From: Spongiibacteraceae bacterium
Lineage (GTDB): Bacteria; Pseudomonadota; Gammaproteobacteria; Pseudomonadales; PIVM01
DNA length: 8,947 bases
NCBI GenBank assembly: GCA_030618505.1
Contig: JAUXDF010000106.1
Coordinates: forward strand, 1 to 8,947
Direction: 5' to 3'
Under the pieces are notes generated by a model. It searched no databases and was not told the origin of the DNA. It saw nothing but the letters and a program-made list of their open reading frames with translations. Below, piece by piece: positions 1 to 6,548 of the stretch. The position numbers were made by a program, and so were the translations under genes. Numbering within the stretch: position 1 is the first letter of the stretch; each line of letters opens with the position of its first letter.

Positions 1-1154
1 TAACCCAGACCAACACGACGCTTGTTCTGAGCTTCCTGCTGCTGTTGCTCCAGCGGCCAGGAGGTGACATCAAGAACATTATCCAGCATGCGGATGGCTT
101 GGCCGGTCGTCCAGGTAAAAGCATCAAAATCAAAGCTGGCCTGATCGGTAAAAGGCTCTGCGACAAAGGTGGTCAGATTGATGGATCCCAGACAACAGCA
201 GCCGTAATCAGGGATGGGCACCTCGCCGCAGGGGTTGGTAGCCTCAATAGTCTCACAGTAGTGCAGGTTGTTTTCTTCATTAATGCGATCAATAAACAGT
301 ACGCCAGGTTCTGCAGCATTGTAGGTGCTTTGCATAATACCCGTCCACAGCTCCCGCGGATTAGCCTTGCTGTAGACCCACATACCATCTTCGCGCTGAT
401 AAATATCTTCGTTTTCATCCTGCATTTCTTGTGAAGGTTCAGACTTGTGAATCAGCTCAAAGGACTGGTCGGATTCCAGCGCTTCCATAAAAACATCACT
501 AATACCAACACTGATATTAAAGTTATTCAGGGTACCGGAGGCCTGCTTGGCGGTAATAAACTCCATAATATCGGGATGATCAACACGCAACACACCCATC
601 TGGGCACCACGGCGGGCACCGGCAGATTCCACGGTAGAGCAGCTTTGGTTAAACAAATGCATATAGCTAACGGGCCCCGAGGCGGAACTGGCGGTGCCTT
701 TAACAGTAGCACCTTTGGGGCGAATGGAGGAAAAGTCATACCCCACTCCGCCACCGCGACGCATGGTTTCGGCAGCATGGTTAAGAGCGGTATAAATACT
801 GACCTTGCCATCAACTGTTTTGGAAACACTATCGCCCACAGGCTGCACAAAACAGTTAATCAGGGTGACGTTTTTGATATCGGTACCGGCGGCGCTGTTA
901 ATGCGGCCACCAGGGATAAAGCCTGTTTTGAGTGCGCGCAAAAAATCACCCTCAAACATCGTTGCATCATTCTCATTGCCGGCCAGTGTTTTGGCGACGC
1001 GCTGGCGGATGGAATCAGCCATTTCGCTGCCGGAAAGGTCCTTTTCAGCACCTTTGGCATATTTTTCAGCAAGTACATCTAGGCACACTTCTTGAAAATC
1101 CATTGCCAGATCCTGTTTGACGGCGGTGATGTTGCGTGTTTTATTCTGTCCCAT
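1..1154 (-). CDS. nrdJ: Adenosylcobalamin-dependent (class II) ribonucleotide reductase, N-terminal part, truncated by window edge
   Basis: Class II ribonucleotide reductase uses adenosylcobalamin to start a cysteine thiyl radical and reduces ribonucleotides to deoxyribonucleotides in the cytoplasm, with or without oxygen. The frame read from ATG at 1154 is open for 384 codons to the window edge. It shows NCFVQPVGD (residues 100-108), with C101 the likely redox cysteine, then AAETMRRGGGVGYDF (127-141), ESAGARRGAQMGVLR (176-190) and the catalytic NPCGE (307-311), where C309 is the expected radical cysteine. RRVGLG lies at the edge. There is no N-terminal ATP-cone: the protein starts only about 100 residues before the first redox cysteine. 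A good Shine-Dalgarno (AAAGGGGA) sits about 7 nt before the ATG. The C-terminal half is outside the window, so I cannot tell whether the gene is intact or split as in Pseudomonas nrdJa/nrdJb. Tandem NrdR-like boxes lie upstream. The family call is firm. Confidence 0.95.
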   Translation of the reverse strand, partial: MGQNKTRNITAVKQDLAMDFQEVCLDVLAEKYAKGAEKDLSGSEMADSIRQRVAKTLAGNENDATMFEGDFLRALKTGFIPGGRINSAAGTDIKNVTLINCFVQPVGDSVSKTVDGKVSIYTALNHAAETMRRGGGVGYDFSSIRPKGATVKGTASSASGPVSYMHLFNQSCSTVESAGARRGAQMGVLRVDHPDIMEFITAKQASGTLNNFNISVGISDVFMEALESDQSFELIHKSEPSQEMQDENEDIYQREDGMWVYSKANPRELWTGIMQSTYNAAEPGVLFIDRINEENNLHYCETIEATNPCGEVPIPDYGCCCLGSINLTTFVAEPFTDQASFDFDAFTWTTGQAIRMLDNVLDVTSWPLEQQQQEAQNKRRVGLG

Positions 1155-1290
1155 ATTGAGTCCCCTTTCTTGTATCTGGATATTTTGTCTAGTTAGTAGC
1201 GGCCATACCATACCCTTTGCTAGCGGGCATTGAACCGACCTGATTTTATCTATGTATTGATCTTTCTATTGATTTTTCTGAAACACCTTA

Positions 1291-1306
1291 AGTTGTTATA
1301 ACAACT
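1291..1306. repeat. 16-bp perfect palindrome in the nrdJ leader
   Basis: AGTTGTTATAACAACT is a perfect inverted repeat, 137 bp upstream of the nrdJ start codon. On the nrdJ strand it lies in the putative untranslated leader, downstream of the candidate promoter. It could be a dimeric regulator site or a small RNA hairpin. It does not match the NrdR consensus, and its owner is unknown. Confidence 0.5.
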
Positions 1307-1399
1307 GGCTGTTGTTTTCTATCTGCAACATTTTTGTTTATTAATAATGCCAGTTTATGGTAGTCGCCGGAGGTTGTTTTCAGCTCATATCGAGTAGTT

Positions 1400-1428
1400 A
1401 ATGTAACGATAAGTTTTGCCCAAATCAA
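1400..1428 (-). promoter_or_regulatory. Candidate sigma-70 promoter for nrdJ
   Basis: On the minus strand TTGATT (1428-1423) and TACATT (1405-1400) are spaced by 17 nt, each matching four of six consensus bases. The -35 hexamer overlaps the proximal NrdR-like box, as expected for a repressible promoter. Transcription would begin near 1393, giving a leader of roughly 240 nt. This is sequence matching only. Confidence 0.35.
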
Positions 1429-1441
1429 CTATATATTGATG
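1426..1441. promoter_or_regulatory. NrdR box, proximal copy
   Basis: The 10-base core CTATATATTG matches the core of the known NrdR consensus acaCwAtATaTwGtgt at every position; the outer bases match poorly. It is the copy nearer to nrdJ and overlaps the candidate -35 element. NrdR is the zinc-finger/ATP-cone repressor of ribonucleotide reductase genes, and its boxes usually occur in pairs on one helix face, as here with the copy at 1458. Confidence 0.7.
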
Positions 1442-1457
1442 TTACTTGTAATAAATA

Positions 1458-1473
1458 ACACAACATATAGTGT
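1458..1473. promoter_or_regulatory. NrdR box, distal copy
   Basis: ACACAACATATAGTGT matches the NrdR consensus acaCwAtATaTwGtgt at 15 of 16 positions, the mismatch being C for T at position 7. Its start is 32 bp from the start of the other box, close to three helical turns. This supports cooperative NrdR binding upstream of nrdJ. Confidence 0.8.
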
Positions 1474-1651
1474 TTCCTTAGAAGATTTTAGAATGTACGT
1501 TTAAATAATAAACAGCAGTGACAGAAGAGTTATGTTTGACAAGGGTTATCGCGTAAAATTTTTGACAGAGCGCCAGGGTTTGGTGCAGATATGCTTGAAC
1601 CACAAGTTTCCTGATCAGTTTAATCGTGGAAGGTGCCAAGGCTTTTCTACC

Positions 1652-1795
1652 CTACATCTCGGCTGCATAAGCCATCACTTCGGCACCAACGATAATCAGT
1701 GCATCCACGTCAATATCGGCGGCGGCATCTACGGCATGTTGCCAGCGCTGCCAGCCCGCTGTCTGACTATTGATCACAAAAAATGCAATAAACAT
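1652..1795 (-). pseudogene. Possible short coding relic of 47 codons, unidentified
   Basis: An ATG at 1795 opens a 47-codon frame ending in TAG at 1652-1654. It reads MFIAFFVINSQTAGW at the start, then an alanine- and aspartate-rich part including VDAAADIDVDALIIVGAEV. Third positions favour G and C, as in real genes, and the segment is GC-richer than the surrounding spacer. The same frame stays open for about another 47 codons beyond the TAG. There is no Shine-Dalgarno at the ATG. I do not recognise a family. It may be a decayed gene, a very small protein or chance. An antisense 90-codon plus-strand frame (1532-1804) covers the same bases and looks less protein-like. Confidence 0.2.
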
Positions 1796-1893
1796 TACAA
1801 ATAATGCTGTTTAATACTTATAGGTTATATCCAAGAGGACAATTCATACCGATAATAAACACCAACGGCATTTAATAATAATGATAAGGCTGC

Positions 1894-1909
1894 ATCGCTA
1901 CAGAGCGAT
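1894..1909 (+). repeat. Small hairpin upstream of the STAS-like gene
   Basis: ATCGCT ACAG AGCGAT forms a 6-bp stem with a 4-base loop, ending 32 bp before the start codon at 1942. No T-run follows, so it is not a terminator. It may be a regulatory element in the leader or chance. Confidence 0.3.
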
Positions 1910-1941
1910 AAATACTACTGCCAGCTTAAACGGTGTAAAAA

Positions 1942-2379
1942 ATGACTACCCTTGCAAGGAACGACGTGGCGACAAGTACAGATACGGCGAGCAACACTGT
2001 CGTAGACACAACAACACAAACACCTTTTGATACCGGTTTTTCACTGATCACCTTTGAGGGAAATATTGCCTTAATCGAGGTTAGAGATGGTATTGAAGTC
2101 GATGAAAAAATGGCCCTCTCCGCCTGCAGTATTATTAATGCCAGCCTAAAAGGAAACTACGGTCTTATTTTTAACCGTAACCACAGCTACTCCATTCTTC
2201 CCAAGGACGTCTATCAGGCCATCAACCAGCAGGAGCGTTTAGTCGCACTAGCCATTGTTACCTACAATGACATCTCCAAGGCGGTGGCAAAATCCGAAAA
2301 GGTCTATTGCAATCGACCCTTTAATTGTTTTTCCGAGGTTTCTTCTGCTCAGCAATGGCTACGAGAGCTATTGAACTAG
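1942..2379 (+). CDS. SpoIIAA/STAS-like small protein, function unknown
   Basis: This 145-residue soluble protein has no signal peptide or membrane segment. Residues 1-32 are low-complexity and rich in Thr, Ser, Asp and Asn. From about residue 33 it shows an alternating beta/alpha pattern: FEGNIALIEVRDGIEVD (38-54), a helix (56-69), YGLIFNRNHSYS (73-84), RLVALAIVTYND (99-110), then CNRPFNCFSEVSSAQQWL (123-140). The last pattern, an N-x-P-F-x-x-F stretch followed by an acidic or Ser-rich segment and a final x-x-W-L helix, resembles SpoIIAA/STAS-like proteins that are mostly uncharacterised. The start is bounded by an in-frame TAA six nt upstream. The Shine-Dalgarno is weak. The gene stands alone, divergent from nrdJ and convergent with the epimerase-like gene. 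The fold call is inference from pattern, and no substrate or partner can be named. Confidence 0.75.
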   Translation: MTTLARNDVATSTDTASNTVVDTTTQTPFDTGFSLITFEGNIALIEVRDGIEVDEKMALSACSIINASLKGNYGLIFNRNHSYSILPKDVYQAINQQERLVALAIVTYNDISKAVAKSEKVYCNRPFNCFSEVSSAQQWLRELLN

Positions 2380-2515
2380 CCCGCCCCCAGGAATAACACC
2401 CTTAATTGATTTCCGGATACCAGCCATACCGAGCTCTCTAAAGCACTACTCTTGTGTTTCCTTACTTATTTATATTTCTCTCTGATTTTTTTGTTTTACG
2501 CTGCTGAAAAAAAGT

Positions 2516-3478
2516 CTATGGGCAGGCCGCCACGGTTTCCTCTAGCGCCGCCCTTACCCCCCCACTACCAAAATTCAGTTCATTACGGGCAATACTGGCA
2601 TCAAAGTAGGTTTCAGAAGCGAGCACTTTGCAAAACTCGCCCGGATGCAAACCCGATTCACGCCCCTGCAGGAAGTGCCAGGCACCCATACTCTTCATCG
2701 CCGCATGCAACAAGGGAGTGGAAATAAAATGGATCGGCTTATCAATACCCATAATATTACAAAATAGCTTAATCAAATCCTGCCAACTGTGATTCTCATC
2801 GCCGACCACATAATTAGTGCCTCCTTTACCGCACTCCAATGCACCGACAATGGCCTCGGCCACATGATCAATAGCGATCATGTTGGTGCCGCCACTTGGG
2901 CAGTAAGCCGGCATTGGCGAGCGCAGGTAATTTACCATCGGCTTCCACAACGGCTCCCTACCCGGCATTGAACCGAAGATGAAGGGTAGCTCCAGTACCA
3001 TCAAATCAAGGCCAGGAGCTGAGGCTTTCATAGCGCGCTCTGACTGCTCTCTGCGGGTACGGATATAGGGGTGATGATGGGACAGTTTCAGCTCCGGCCA
3101 TTCCCGATCAAAGTGACAAAAATAGGAGCTTAACAACACACCACGCGTAATGCCGGCTTCGCGGCTCAGGCGAAACAGTCTCTCAGCGGGGATCACATTG
3201 GCATTAAAGAAAAAGTCATAGGCGGGTGCTTTTGGGATCACCCGATCATCGGCACCAGCAGCGTCAATAATGGCGTCATGGCCATCCAGCAGTTTAAGCA
3301 GCTGCTCATCCGGCATGGTGTCAACATTGGCCAGCTCGATGGTGACCTCATCGGGCAACAAGCCTTTTTTAGGCAGTGGCGGTAATGCCAGCGCAGTCAC
3401 TTGATGCCCCCTTTTCAAACACTCAAGTGCGGCGTGATAACCGATAAAACCGGTTCCCCCCAGTATCAGAATCTTCAT
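2516..3478 (-). CDS. NAD(P)-dependent epimerase/dehydratase-like protein (extended or atypical SDR)
   Basis: A 320-residue cytoplasmic Rossmann-fold protein of the NAD-dependent epimerase/dehydratase superfamily. It begins MKILILGGTGFIG, with the dinucleotide-binding GGTGFIG at residues 7-13. A beta-strand with Asp-Ala (IIDAAGADD, 70-78) follows, then the region expected to hold the active site: LLSSYF (115-120) and HHHPYIRTR (134-142). The usual YxxxK dyad reads Y138-xxx-R142 here. Substrate-side segments include FIFGSMPG (166-173) and IAIDHVAEAI (201-210), typical of this family. AAAGGG lies immediately before the ATG and is close for a ribosome site; AGGC is further back. The gene is monocistronic in this window and converges with the STAS-like gene 136 nt away. 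The substrate cannot be deduced; sugar nucleotides, isoflavone-type compounds or no catalysis at all are possible. Confidence 0.88.
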   Translation of the reverse strand: MKILILGGTGFIGYHAALECLKRGHQVTALALPPLPKKGLLPDEVTIELANVDTMPDEQLLKLLDGHDAIIDAAGADDRVIPKAPAYDFFFNANVIPAERLFRLSREAGITRGVLLSSYFCHFDREWPELKLSHHHPYIRTRREQSERAMKASAPGLDLMVLELPFIFGSMPGREPLWKPMVNYLRSPMPAYCPSGGTNMIAIDHVAEAIVGALECGKGGTNYVVGDENHSWQDLIKLFCNIMGIDKPIHFISTPLLHAAMKSMGAWHFLQGRESGLHPGEFCKVLASETYFDASIARNELNFGSGGVRAALEETVAACP

Positions 3479-3539
3479 CCCTTTGCCTACTAATGTTGTC
3501 GATATAGTTGATTTAATTGAGAATCTAGCTGTGAACCCA

Positions 3540-3569
3540 GTAATAGCCTAGATTTCCGTTATTGTTCAA
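3540..3569 (-). promoter_or_regulatory. Candidate promoter for the epimerase-like gene
   Basis: On the minus strand TTGAAC (3569-3564) and TATTAC (3545-3540) are spaced by 18 nt, each matching four of six sigma-70 consensus bases. They lie about 60 bp upstream of the ATG at 3478. This is a weak match and only suggestive. Confidence 0.3.
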
Positions 3570-3637
3570 TATTATTGTTATATCTCCATGGTCTCCATAC
3601 AGATCCTACAATGGAATACAGCCAAGTAAATAGTGGC

Positions 3638-3653
3638 TTGGATATTTATCCAA
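3638..3653. repeat. Short inverted repeat TTGGATA-TT-TATCCAA
   Basis: Two 7-base arms are separated by two bases. The element could be an operator-like site or a small hairpin, or chance in AT-rich DNA. It overlaps neither a coding gene nor the candidate promoter at 3540-3569. Confidence 0.3.
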
Positions 3654-3656
3654 TAA

Positions 3657-3749
3657 TCATTGATCCAGTTGGGAAGAAATAATCAGGAGCACCACTGTCA
3701 AATATAAAAAAATTACTGGATAGTGATATTTGAAATCAATGCGGCTCAT
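3657..3749 (-). CDS. Possible 30-residue single-span membrane protein
   Basis: ATG at 3749 to TGA at 3657-3659 encodes 30 residues beginning MSRIDFKYHYP. A hydrophobic run (VIFLYLTVVLLIISS, about residues 12-26) is long enough for one membrane helix, followed by a short polar tail (QLDQ). It lies 41 nt downstream of the cti stop codon on the same strand, so it could be the last gene of that operon. There is no clear Shine-Dalgarno. In an AT-rich spacer, a T-rich frame of this size can easily arise by chance, so this is only a candidate. Confidence 0.2.
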   Translation of the reverse strand: MSRIDFKYHYPVIFLYLTVVLLIISSQLDQ

Positions 3750-3790
3750 TTAAAGATGGGACTGCCGCAGTCTATTTACTGCAGCGAGAG

Positions 3791-6154
3791 TCAACGATTC
3801 TCCAGGCGATTGTAGTCCAGCAAACCCGCCTCCAGTGGTGCGTAGTTTTTATATTGGGCATGCAGCTCATCGCTATACTGCCAAAAATTAGCATCATTGC
3901 GTTTGACGGCAAAACGGCTGAGCAGCTGGCGATAGTCCTGCTCTGTTTGCAGCTGACGCACAGCTTTCACAAACTCAGCCAAGCGAGCTTTGTCAAAACG
4001 AAAAAAAGCATTGGGGTAAGCGCCGATAAAACCCGGCACCACCGTTAAGGTATCTTCCTTGGGGAGACGGTTTTTAGCCTCCGATAGCAAGGTCGAAATA
4101 TTACTGTGGGCATCGTTACTGATCAAGGTAAACACCTCTTGCTTATCCTGATCAAGCAAGGTTAAAAAAGAGGTCTGCGGCAACAATGTCACCGGTTTCC
4201 CCTTAAGATCCGCAAGACTTTTCAGCGCCTGAGCTGACTCACTATCATCAAGCTGATAACGATCATCCAGCGCGTGGCCAAGATGCTTTTTGATCAAATC
4301 AAAAAGTTCACTTTTCGGCATGTTACTTTGATAATTAATACCGCTCTCATAACGGTAGTGTTCAACACTACCGTAAACATAACTTTTTACCTGTTCGCTC
4401 GCACCTCTATACCAAAATTCACGCTCACTAATACGGTGTTCCTCAGGCAACAACATTAAAAAATTAAACTCTCCCTCCATACGCAGAAAATCCATATAGA
4501 GCCTAGTCAACAATTGATGACTGAGATTACCATAAACATCAAATCCAGCGACGAGTAAATAGTGTATGCGCTCCAACAGCGGATAGCCAATCAACCAGGC
4601 CGTCTTGGGCGTATCCCCTACCATACCCTTGACTACCGTTGCGCTATCAAAATGTCGGAAGACGGTCAGCGCAGCATTTTTATTTTCTCCACCACCATCC
4701 CAAATCATATCCATACTCACAAATTTACCACGGGTATGAAGGTCTTCAAGAAACCGCGTCTTAGCGTTTAGATAGCTTTTATGCTGCTGAGAATAACGTC
4801 GCCAGTTAGTCATTGGAAACGCGGTATTTTGTGATTCCGCAGGCAAGCGTAGATTATTGCTTTCACGGGCCAAAAATTCACTATCCTGAATTAATTCCGG
4901 TGAATCCGGGTTAAGAAAAAACACCCAGAAACGATCATTAATTACATTCAGTGCAACCTGCCCCCGACACACCGAACCTTTTACAAAACCCATAATGGAG
5001 AATTGCGCCTCCTCCAGCATAAAGCGATAACGCGACTGTACCGGCAGATCTTTAAATGCGACAAAGGGGTTGGAGGCTACCGCCACCTGATAACTTGGCA
5101 GCTGTTCAACTTCATAGTCAGCCTGGAGAAAAAGTTCTTTGTACAATTGCAGACGCTGGGCGTTAAGCGCATAGGGAAGATGTGTTTTGCTCAGAACAGT
5201 TGAGTCAACCCGCTGCAAGCGGTAGTAAAAACTCTCGCTACCAGGGTCATCGTAGGGACGCCTGCTGGGAATAATTTTAATCTTCTGACCACTGGGAGTA
5301 GTGGAACGCACCAGGCGGAAGTACTGCCGATTATCAAGTGCTTCGAAGTATAGGTTGGCGACAAATAAATGTTCATAAATATAACGACTCATCAGACGAC
5401 TTTTATTATCCGGCTGATTAAAAAAATCTTCCCACAAAATAATTAAACGCTGATAGGAAGGTGCAAGAGCAGCTCGCTCGAAATAGGGTGCTCCCTGACC
5501 TAACCACTGACTGAGTTTATTAAACTCAAAATCAGAAATTGCCGGCAAGCCATAAGGCATTCCCCATAATGGGTATTTACTTTCAAAACGATCCATCTCT
5601 TCAACTTTTGGACAATACTGTTTTCTTTTCAGTGAAAAATCAAAGCTTTCTGGCAGCATATCGCCACTCGGCAGAGGATTCTCTTTCTTAAGCTGCAAGA
5701 GGCGATAAAGCACACTGGCCTGTAAATTTGCCTGTACACTTTGCTCTCGCTCGTTTAACACAGTATGAAAGTTTTTACCTCGCCATTGCATCGGCGTTTG
5801 CGCATCAACAAACAGCCGCGTTGGTTGCGCGGGAAAAATCCGCCTGCCATCATAGACCAGGTTTTTATTTGCACCTCGCTCCAGACCTTCAAAAGCAGAG
5901 AGCTTAAGCTGGCAGGGCGCATCATAACAGCCGTGACACACCACACAGCGGTTATCAATAATAGGTTTTATATCCTGATAATATTTAGGGGCTTGGACTG
6001 AAATAGAAGAAGACGTACGCGCATAGTGATAACGCTTTAATGGATCTTCTTTACCGTAGTGATTATTCAGTTCATTTTTAACAAAAAAGGTGCAACTACT
6101 GATTATAAAAACCAGTAGCGCCAGGGTGATTGTTTTGTAAATTTGCACAGCCAT
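3791..6154 (-). CDS. cti: Fatty acid cis/trans isomerase, heme-containing, exported
   Basis: Cti is a periplasmic c-type heme enzyme that converts cis-unsaturated acyl chains of membrane phospholipids to trans. It gives a fast rigidifying response to solvents, heat and other membrane stress without new lipid synthesis. The 787-residue product carries the diagnostic region CVVCHGCYDAPCQLKLS (residues 70-86), where C70, C73 and H74 form the CxxCH heme site, followed by YDGRRIFPAQPTRLFVDAQ (101-119). Length fits the family. The N-terminus is an export signal: polar start, hydrophobic TLALLVFIIS, then ISSC with C21 as a plausible lipobox cysteine. I chose ATG 6154 because it directly precedes this signal. 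The longer frame to 6310 would overlap the upstream gene by about 150 nt and bury the signal. The start lies 7 nt after the VOC gene stop without its own ribosome site, suggesting translational coupling. Confidence 0.93.
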   Translation of the reverse strand: MAVQIYKTITLALLVFIISSCTFFVKNELNNHYGKEDPLKRYHYARTSSSISVQAPKYYQDIKPIIDNRCVVCHGCYDAPCQLKLSAFEGLERGANKNLVYDGRRIFPAQPTRLFVDAQTPMQWRGKNFHTVLNEREQSVQANLQASVLYRLLQLKKENPLPSGDMLPESFDFSLKRKQYCPKVEEMDRFESKYPLWGMPYGLPAISDFEFNKLSQWLGQGAPYFERAALAPSYQRLIILWEDFFNQPDNKSRLMSRYIYEHLFVANLYFEALDNRQYFRLVRSTTPSGQKIKIIPSRRPYDDPGSESFYYRLQRVDSTVLSKTHLPYALNAQRLQLYKELFLQADYEVEQLPSYQVAVASNPFVAFKDLPVQSRYRFMLEEAQFSIMGFVKGSVCRGQVALNVINDRFWVFFLNPDSPELIQDSEFLARESNNLRLPAESQNTAFPMTNWRRYSQQHKSYLNAKTRFLEDLHTRGKFVSMDMIWDGGGENKNAALTVFRHFDSATVVKGMVGDTPKTAWLIGYPLLERIHYLLVAGFDVYGNLSHQLLTRLYMDFLRMEGEFNFLMLLPEEHRISEREFWYRGASEQVKSYVYGSVEHYRYESGINYQSNMPKSELFDLIKKHLGHALDDRYQLDDSESAQALKSLADLKGKPVTLLPQTSFLTLLDQDKQEVFTLISNDAHSNISTLLSEAKNRLPKEDTLTVVPGFIGAYPNAFFRFDKARLAEFVKAVRQLQTEQDYRQLLSRFAVKRNDANFWQYSDELHAQYKNYAPLEAGLLDYNRLENR

Positions 6155-6161
6155 AACACAC

Positions 6162-6524
6162 TTAAGTCGGTTTGTGGCAAACGGCCTCAATATTATGGCC
6201 GTCTGGGTCGAGCACAAAAGCACCGTAATAATTGGGGTGGTATTCGCGAATACCGGGCCCGCCGTTATCCTTTCCGCCAGCAGCCAGTGCGTCTTTATAA
6301 AAAGCATCAACAGCTGCTCTGCTGCTAGCCCTTAGTGCAATATGAGTAGCGGGCTTTGTTGTTTCACCTTCTATTAACCAGAGTTCCGGCACCCCATCAA
6401 CGCCTAAACCACCCCAGTTTTTTATCTCCATGACCAGCTCATAACCGAGAGCCCCTAATGCCTGAAGATAAAACACCTTACTCCTCTGGTAGTCACTAAC
6501 CTGCAGCCCAATATGATCAATCAT
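6162..6524 (-). CDS. VOC (glyoxalase/bleomycin-resistance fold) family protein
   Basis: A 120-residue single-domain protein of the vicinal oxygen chelate superfamily, whose members are metal-dependent lyases, dioxygenases or binding proteins. It starts MIDHIGLQVSDYQRSKVFY, the usual first beta-alpha unit with H4. The second module contains HIALRAS with H61, and the C-terminal FVLDPDGHNIEAVCH (103-117) has E113. These are the residues expected to bind the metal. It lies 24 nt downstream of the ubiA-like gene and 7 nt upstream of cti, so it is probably the middle gene of the operon. GGAACAGG upstream of the ATG can serve as ribosome site. The specific reaction cannot be assigned. Small VOC proteins of this type are often annotated as glyoxalase-like and act on small electrophiles or are uncharacterised. 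Confidence 0.88.
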   Translation of the reverse strand: MIDHIGLQVSDYQRSKVFYLQALGALGYELVMEIKNWGGLGVDGVPELWLIEGETTKPATHIALRASSRAAVDAFYKDALAAGGKDNGGPGIREYHPNYYGAFVLDPDGHNIEAVCHKPT

Positions 6525-6548
6525 AACCTGTTCCGCTCTATTGCCGAT

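Larger units (their letters stand above)
1155..1941. other. Divergent intergenic region between nrdJ and the STAS-like gene
   Basis: This 787-base stretch separates two divergently transcribed genes. It holds a candidate nrdJ promoter with two NrdR boxes (1400-1473), a putative nrdJ leader of about 240 nt with a perfect palindrome (1291-1306), a GC-richer segment at about 1560-1790 that may be a gene relic on the minus strand, and a small hairpin (1894-1909) in front of the plus-strand gene. The rest is AT-rich. I saw no tRNA and no cobalamin riboswitch signature. Confidence 0.7.
3479..3790. other. AT-rich spacer between cti and the epimerase-like gene
   Basis: This 312-base spacer lies between two minus-strand genes. 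It contains a candidate promoter for the epimerase-like gene (3540-3569), a short inverted repeat (3638-3653) and a 30-codon hydrophobic frame (3657-3749). I found no convincing terminator after cti: the CTGC-rich inverted bases at 3763-3784 pair poorly and no T-run follows them on the minus strand. Confidence 0.6.

Noticed and set aside
447..1082. 211-codon plus-strand frame, and other plus- and minus-strand frames within 1-1154
   Set aside because: They are shadows of nrdJ, which covers the whole interval on the minus strand with clear family motifs. Their products are low in recognisable structure.
1155..1399. Cobalamin riboswitch before nrdJ
   Set aside because: I looked on the minus strand for a B12-box-like sequence and the conserved GCCACTG element and saw neither. 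A covariance search would be decisive.
1532..1804. 90-codon plus-strand frame
   Set aside because: Composition is rich in His, Cys and Gly with no family pattern, the ribosome site is weak, and it is antisense to a more protein-like frame.
2452..2727. 91-codon plus-strand frame
   Set aside because: Most of it is antisense to the C-terminal part of the epimerase-like gene, and the rest is an AT-rich spacer.
3763..3784. Terminator after cti
   Set aside because: The CTGC-rich bases can pair only poorly and no T-run follows on the minus strand.
6155..6310. 52-residue N-terminal extension of cti to ATG 6310
   Set aside because: It would overlap the VOC gene by about 150 nt and place the export signal internally. 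The ATG at 6154 starts right at the signal peptide.
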